Assembly (NCBI RefSeq): GCF_900100855.1
Contig: NZ_FNCB01000001.1
Location: forward strand, 324,124-388,123
Source: Idiomarina zobellii
Lineage (GTDB): Bacteria; Pseudomonadota; Gammaproteobacteria; Enterobacterales; Alteromonadaceae
Direction: 5' to 3'
DNA: 64,000 bases
Shown here: in pieces, positions 60,193-64,000 of the stretch
Numbering within the stretch: position 1 is the first letter of the stretch
How the letters are laid out: each line of letters begins with the position of its first letter
Position numbers and translations under genes: made by a program
Notes under the pieces: model-generated
Told to the model about the DNA's origin: nothing
Databases searched by the model: none
The model's input: only the letters and a program-made list of their open reading frames with translations

Positions 60193-60804
60193 TTAGTTCC
60201 CATCCATTGTAAAGTCGAGCTGGACGGTCATACCTTCCTGACGAACAGGCTTGCCGTCAATGATTTTCGGCTTGTACTTCCAGCGCAACAATGCGCGACG
60301 AGCTTCACGGTCAAATACTCGACGAGGTTCAGAGTCAATGACTTCAACGTCAGTTACACCACCTTGTTGATCGATAGTGAACCGTAGTTGAACCCAACCT
60401 TCCGTGCCATTACGAGCCGCTTGAGGTGGGTAGCGTGGTTCGATACGAACGATAGGCGTTGCATCACCATCGCTGCTCAAACCTCCGCCAGGACCGGAAA
60501 GACCGGTGTCAGCTCCACCAACATCCACATCAAAGCCCATGTTCATGTTTAGGCTTGAGTCTGAGGTATCAGGCTCAGACTGTGGTGTTTCTGGCGGCTG
60601 CTCTGGTGGCGGCGGTGGCGGCGGCGGAGTACGCCGACGCTCTTGTACGTCAGACTCAGGTGGCGACGTTACGATGTCAATGACCGGTGTTGGAGGCGGC
60701 GCATCGTTGCGCTGCGCTCCTCCGCCGATTAAGTAAGCCATGAAAGCAAACAAAGCAAACGTAACGGCCGCACCTAGTAGTAAAGATACTAAAAAGCGCA
60801 CCAT
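60193..60804 (-). CDS. tonB: Energy transducer TonB (TonB2 type)
   Basis: A 203-residue protein with one N-terminal membrane helix (about 5-27), a proline-rich periplasmic stretch (PPPPPPPP with PEQPPETP) and a C-terminal TonB domain (PRYPPQAARNGTEGWVQLRFTID, ending in LDFTMDGN). It links ExbB/ExbD proton flow to outer-membrane receptors. Short length is typical of TonB2. Confidence 0.93.
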   Translation of the reverse strand: MVRFLVSLLLGAAVTFALFAFMAYLIGGGAQRNDAPPPTPVIDIVTSPPESDVQERRRTPPPPPPPPEQPPETPQSEPDTSDSSLNMNMGFDVDVGGADTGLSGPGGGLSSDGDATPIVRIEPRYPPQAARNGTEGWVQLRFTIDQQGGVTDVEVIDSEPRRVFDREARRALLRWKYKPKIIDGKPVRQEGMTVQLDFTMDGN

Positions 60805-60805
60805 A

Positions 60806-61207
60806 TTAGTTAGTCTCCGCTGCTATGGATATCTTATCGATACCCGCTTCCTTAATTTGGTCCATGACTTCAACGACGCGACCATGTTCAGCTTCTTTAT
60901 CTGCCTGAATAACCACTAAGTCGGTAGGTTGCTCTGCTAGCATACGTTCTAAGTTTGCAGCAACGCGTTTAACGTCGACTTGGCGTTTATCCATCCAGAT
61001 TTCACCAGTATCACGAATTGCGATAAAGATGTTAGCTGAAGGCTCCTTGTTCGCCTGATTAGCTTCAGGTTTATTAACCTGAATACCAGCTTCTTTAACG
61101 AATGAAGTCGTTACGATAAAGAAGATCAACATGATGAAGACGATGTCGAGCATCGGCGTCATATCGATAGACGCATCTTCTTCTTCTCGATTACGATTAC
61201 GTGCCAT
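60806..61207 (-). CDS. exbD: Biopolymer transport protein ExbD (ExbD2)
   Basis: A 133-residue protein with a single N-terminal helix carrying D21 (MTPMLDIVFIMLIFF), the proton-binding Asp of the family, and a periplasmic domain. It lies between tonB and exbB with gaps of 1 and 12 bp. Confidence 0.94.
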   Translation of the reverse strand: MARNRNREEEDASIDMTPMLDIVFIMLIFFIVTTSFVKEAGIQVNKPEANQANKEPSANIFIAIRDTGEIWMDKRQVDVKRVAANLERMLAEQPTDLVVIQADKEAEHGRVVEVMDQIKEAGIDKISIAAETN

Positions 61208-61219
61208 AGTTTTACTCTC

Positions 61220-61744
61220 TTAGTGATGTGGCAAACTGTCAACCAGGCCTTCTTTCGCGCGACGAACCTTACTTTCAAGTCGAGTTGCGAAAAACATGCC
61301 GGATAAAGCTGCAACCATACCCGCCATTGTTGGGATAGTTGCCATCGAAATACCCGATGCCATTAGACGAGGGTTACCCGTCCCTTGCACTGCCATGATT
61401 TCGAAAACCGTAATCATACCGGTTACAGTCCCTAACAGTCCGACTAACGGACACAAGGCAACACAAGTTTTAATTAACAGAATACGAGCATTCAGTTTAT
61501 CGTTCGCTTCGGAAATCCATGCTTCACGGATTCTATGGGCGTACCATGAGGTGGTGTCCTTACGGGCATCCCACTTCGCAATAATTTCGTTGCGAAGCTT
61601 AGGGAATGCGCCGGTAAGGTACCAATAACGCTCAATCATCAGTACCCACATTAGAAAGAGCACCCCCATGACGATGAACAATACATCGCCACCGGTAGCC
61701 AGAAAATCCCTGATAGATTCCCAAAGTTCCATCAGGTAAAGCAT
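61220..61744 (-). CDS. exbB: ExbB-family proton channel protein (ExbB2)
   Basis: A 174-residue MotA/TolQ/ExbB protein with three membrane segments. The conserved C-terminal part holds LCPLVGLLGTVTGMI and ATIPTMAGMVAALSGMF. It is shorter than enterobacterial ExbB, as expected for ExbB2. Confidence 0.94.
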   Translation of the reverse strand: MLYLMELWESIRDFLATGGDVLFIVMGVLFLMWVLMIERYWYLTGAFPKLRNEIIAKWDARKDTTSWYAHRIREAWISEANDKLNARILLIKTCVALCPLVGLLGTVTGMITVFEIMAVQGTGNPRLMASGISMATIPTMAGMVAALSGMFFATRLESKVRRAKEGLVDSLPHH

Positions 61745-61747
61745 GGG

Positions 61748-63115
61748 TTACTCCTTCTCCGAGTGCGCAGCTACGATTCCCGCTGCCTGTTCGTCCAGAA
61801 TGTGAACGATAGACTTAGCGCGAGATGCCACAATACTGTGAGCCAAAATCAATGGAATAGCCGCGATAAGACCCATAGCTGTTGTTACCAACGCCATTGA
61901 GATATCGCCTGCCATGATCTTCGGATCACCGGTACCGAACAGTGTGATTGACTGGAACGTACCAATCATACCAACAACTGTACCTAATAGACCAAGCAAT
62001 GGTGCGATAGCTGCGAAGATCTTGATGACGTTTACGCCACTGTCGATTTTCGGAGTTTCGCGCAGAATCGCTTCGTCCAATTTCAGTTCTAAGTTTTCAG
62101 GATCGGCATTCTTGTTCTCTTGATACACTTTCAGGATACGACCTAAAGCGTTGCTGTCTTTCGGGCTGTCAGGATTTTTCAGCTGCGAACGGATTTTGCC
62201 TGCAGCGCCAGTCAGCGTGATCAGCTTGAACAGAGAAATTAATAGACCGATGATTAATACAGCGGTAATAACATAACCAACTGTACCACCTTGGTGATAA
62301 CGCTCAGAAAGTGTTGCTTTTTGAGTTAACAGACCAAGAATCTGACCTTTAGATGGGTCAAGGAAAACACCTTCGTAACCACTTTCAGTGTTCACAAAGT
62401 CTTGCGCTTGTCCTGTAGCACCACCTTCTGGTTGACGACCTAACGGCTGAACTTGTTCAGTCGTGTCGTTATAAACCAGGTATTGGTCATCAGAAATAAG
62501 GTTAAAAGTACCTAAACGAACAACTTCGCGTTGCTCAGTACCACCGTCAAGCAGAGTTACTTCAGTGTTAAACTTAACCACTTTACCTGACTGAACCATT
62601 TCTGTAAGAAGTGCTTGCCAAAGCTCTTCTAACTCTTCCAGAGTTGGAAGCTCTTTTGCTTCAGATAAGCTTTCCAGAACGTCTTCACGACCTGGGTACT
62701 GAGCACTGATAATTGATGTTGCGATACGACCGATAGTTTCTGTTGCCGCACCACGAACAACACCAAACATTTCGCCCAGTGTACCTTTCGCGTTCTCTAG
62801 CTCTTGCTCTTTGTTAGCAAGCGCTACTTCGTTTTCAGAAAATTGATTCTGCAAACGTTTACCACGTGCTTTCTCGTCTTCTAACTGTTGCTTAGCACGG
62901 TTTAGCATTGCTTGCTTGTCAGCACGCGCTGCTGTGAACTCGCGCTCACGCTCAGCATTTAATTCACGAGAAGAAACACGGTTTTTCTCAACTAGCTGTA
63001 ACAGCTCGTCAAGGTTCTTAGCTTCAGATGTATCCTGAGCTTGTGCAGCGAGAGTCGTACCGGCAGAAAGGGTGACTGCTGCTGCAATCATTAACGATTT
63101 TACTAATTTATTCAT
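61748..63115 (-). CDS. ttpC: TtpC-like ExbB-family protein with long N-terminal extension
   Basis: A 455-residue protein: signal peptide (about 1-26), a periplasmic coiled-coil part (about 35-110), a central domain, then three membrane segments and the MotA/TolQ/ExbB domain (APLLGLLGTVVGMIGTF). This layout is that of TtpC, an essential partner in Vibrio TonB2 systems. It overlaps the DUF3450 gene by 4 bp. Confidence 0.88.
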   Translation of the reverse strand: MNKLVKSLMIAAAVTLSAGTTLAAQAQDTSEAKNLDELLQLVEKNRVSSRELNAEREREFTAARADKQAMLNRAKQQLEDEKARGKRLQNQFSENEVALANKEQELENAKGTLGEMFGVVRGAATETIGRIATSIISAQYPGREDVLESLSEAKELPTLEELEELWQALLTEMVQSGKVVKFNTEVTLLDGGTEQREVVRLGTFNLISDDQYLVYNDTTEQVQPLGRQPEGGATGQAQDFVNTESGYEGVFLDPSKGQILGLLTQKATLSERYHQGGTVGYVITAVLIIGLLISLFKLITLTGAAGKIRSQLKNPDSPKDSNALGRILKVYQENKNADPENLELKLDEAILRETPKIDSGVNVIKIFAAIAPLLGLLGTVVGMIGTFQSITLFGTGDPKIMAGDISMALVTTAMGLIAAIPLILAHSIVASRAKSIVHILDEQAAGIVAAHSEKE

Positions 63116-63900
63116 TCTGCACTCTCCGCTGCGAATACTGGAAGTTTCACCAGATCGTAAGCTGTTTGCTTACGTGACATACGAATCGCTTGGGTCAGAG
63201 GACGGATAAACTCGTCTTCCAAAGCAGTCCACTCATCAGTTTCGTTGTTGTAAATCCAAGCGTTTCTCAAATCGAGAGACTGTGCCAGGAATGCAACACG
63301 ACCCATGTGGAAATAGTCAACAGCCACTTGCTCACCGTCTACTTCCAAGTTGCCTTGGTAAGAAATCAAGCCCGAACCGTAATCCATTTCTGTCTGGTAC
63401 GCTTCAATGATTTGACGGAATTGCTCAGACGTTGAAACGTTTGCGCTGTCCATAATGTCGCGCAGACCTTCAACACGTTCCATACGCTTCTCGCGGTGAA
63501 TTGGAATATCCAACTTCACAAATTGCTCTAACGCATCGATCATTTCGTACATAAGAGGAACAACGCCCTGCTTAGTACGTTCGATGCCGTCAATTTGCTT
63601 CTGCAAAGAGGCTAACGTTGCTTCTTGGTCATTAACCAAGCGCTGAACGTGGTCGTTGTAAACTTTCAAGTTCTCGTACTCAGCAACAACTGAGCGATAC
63701 TCGATAAGAAGATCCTGGCTTTGCTCAAACAGAGAGTTCACTTTCTCTTGAGATTGAGCGTCCGCTTCAAGAATCTTTTTCTCTTCGTTTTGTAGCTTAG
63801 CTACATCGACTTGCTGTGCAGCGGCAACGCCGGTGCCAGCAAACGCCATCACACCCATCAGGGTTGCAGCGAGTTTGGTTCTTTTGATTACTTTGGTCAT
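63112..63900 (-). CDS. DUF3450 family protein
   Basis: A 262-residue periplasmic protein with signal peptide (about 1-28) and a long coiled coil (about 35-105). Residues 110-260 are conserved in TonB2-type operons. The ATG at 63900 has GGGA upstream; the frame extends a further 54 bp without a ribosome site. It is the first gene of the six-gene cluster. Its function is unknown. Confidence 0.87.
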   Translation of the reverse strand: MTKVIKRTKLAATLMGVMAFAGTGVAAAQQVDVAKLQNEEKKILEADAQSQEKVNSLFEQSQDLLIEYRSVVAEYENLKVYNDHVQRLVNDQEATLASLQKQIDGIERTKQGVVPLMYEMIDALEQFVKLDIPIHREKRMERVEGLRDIMDSANVSTSEQFRQIIEAYQTEMDYGSGLISYQGNLEVDGEQVAVDYFHMGRVAFLAQSLDLRNAWIYNNETDEWTALEDEFIRPLTQAIRMSRKQTAYDLVKLPVFAAESAE

Positions 63901-64000
63901 AGTTCCCAACCAATTTGACTTAACTTCCGCTTCAACGCCTAAGGCGCGAAACACCAGTTGTTTGAATGACGAAAAGATCTCGTTCTACGGTTTATAGTAT

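Overview
The window looks like an ordinary chromosomal segment of a marine gammaproteobacterium, most likely Idiomarina or a close Alteromonadales relative. This is inferred from recalled gene families and gene order, not from a search. Signs include E. coli-like blocks (rnfABCDGE-nth, fadD-slp-tsaB-yoaA, apt-dnaX-ybaB-recR-htpG-adk, hisGDCBHAF-I), a MotY/RNase T/SodB/Grx4 neighbourhood of the Vibrio/Shewanella type, and a TonB2-type cluster (DUF3450, TtpC, ExbB, ExbD, TonB, TPR). No insertion sequence, prophage, CRISPR array or rRNA was seen.

Layout. 1-2750: tRNA-Glu (partial) and tRNA-Ala, carbonic anhydrase, gltX, and a tRNA-Val pair behind a near-consensus promoter. 2766-5733: a LysR regulator divergent from the glutathione-dependent formaldehyde pathway (frmA, fghA). 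5743-13448: an HBM-type chemoreceptor, a CoA-transferase, a YgeA-type racemase, an outer-membrane barrel, a TM2 protein, a LysR/EamA transporter pair and two small membrane proteins. 13557-18263: MATE-uvrB and an aspartate aminotransferase. 18264-18981: the longest gene-free stretch, with a terminator, an AT-rich tract and a cluster of DnaA boxes interleaved with GATC sites. 18982-20699: two tRNA-Asn, a glycosyltransferase and a PAP2 phosphatase.

20892-33796: the Rnf electron-transport operon with nth, motY, rnt, a peroxide/superoxide defence set (peroxiredoxin, Grx4, SodB), a cold-shock-like/TM2 fusion, fadR, dsbB, ycgN and mltB. 33790-41760: ycgL, rnd, fadD, a hydrolase, slp, tsaB and a DinG-family helicase, with two small Gln-rich proteins. 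FadR and its probable target fadD lie 4 kb apart, and FadR-like operators are visible upstream of both.

41947-49162: the complete histidine operon behind a his leader peptide and attenuator. 49174-58764: norM, a hydrolase, a MAPEG protein, adk, htpG (with a sigma-32 promoter), recR, ybaB, dnaX (with a ten-adenine slippery run), apt, a CheY-like protein and an unlisted 40-residue membrane ORF. 58897-63900: the TonB2-type energy-transduction operon.

I found no clearly new large system. The most interesting signals are regulatory: the DnaA-box cluster near uvrB, the dnaX A10 run with stops in both alternative frames, the his attenuator, the FadR sites, and pairs of small uncharacterised proteins.
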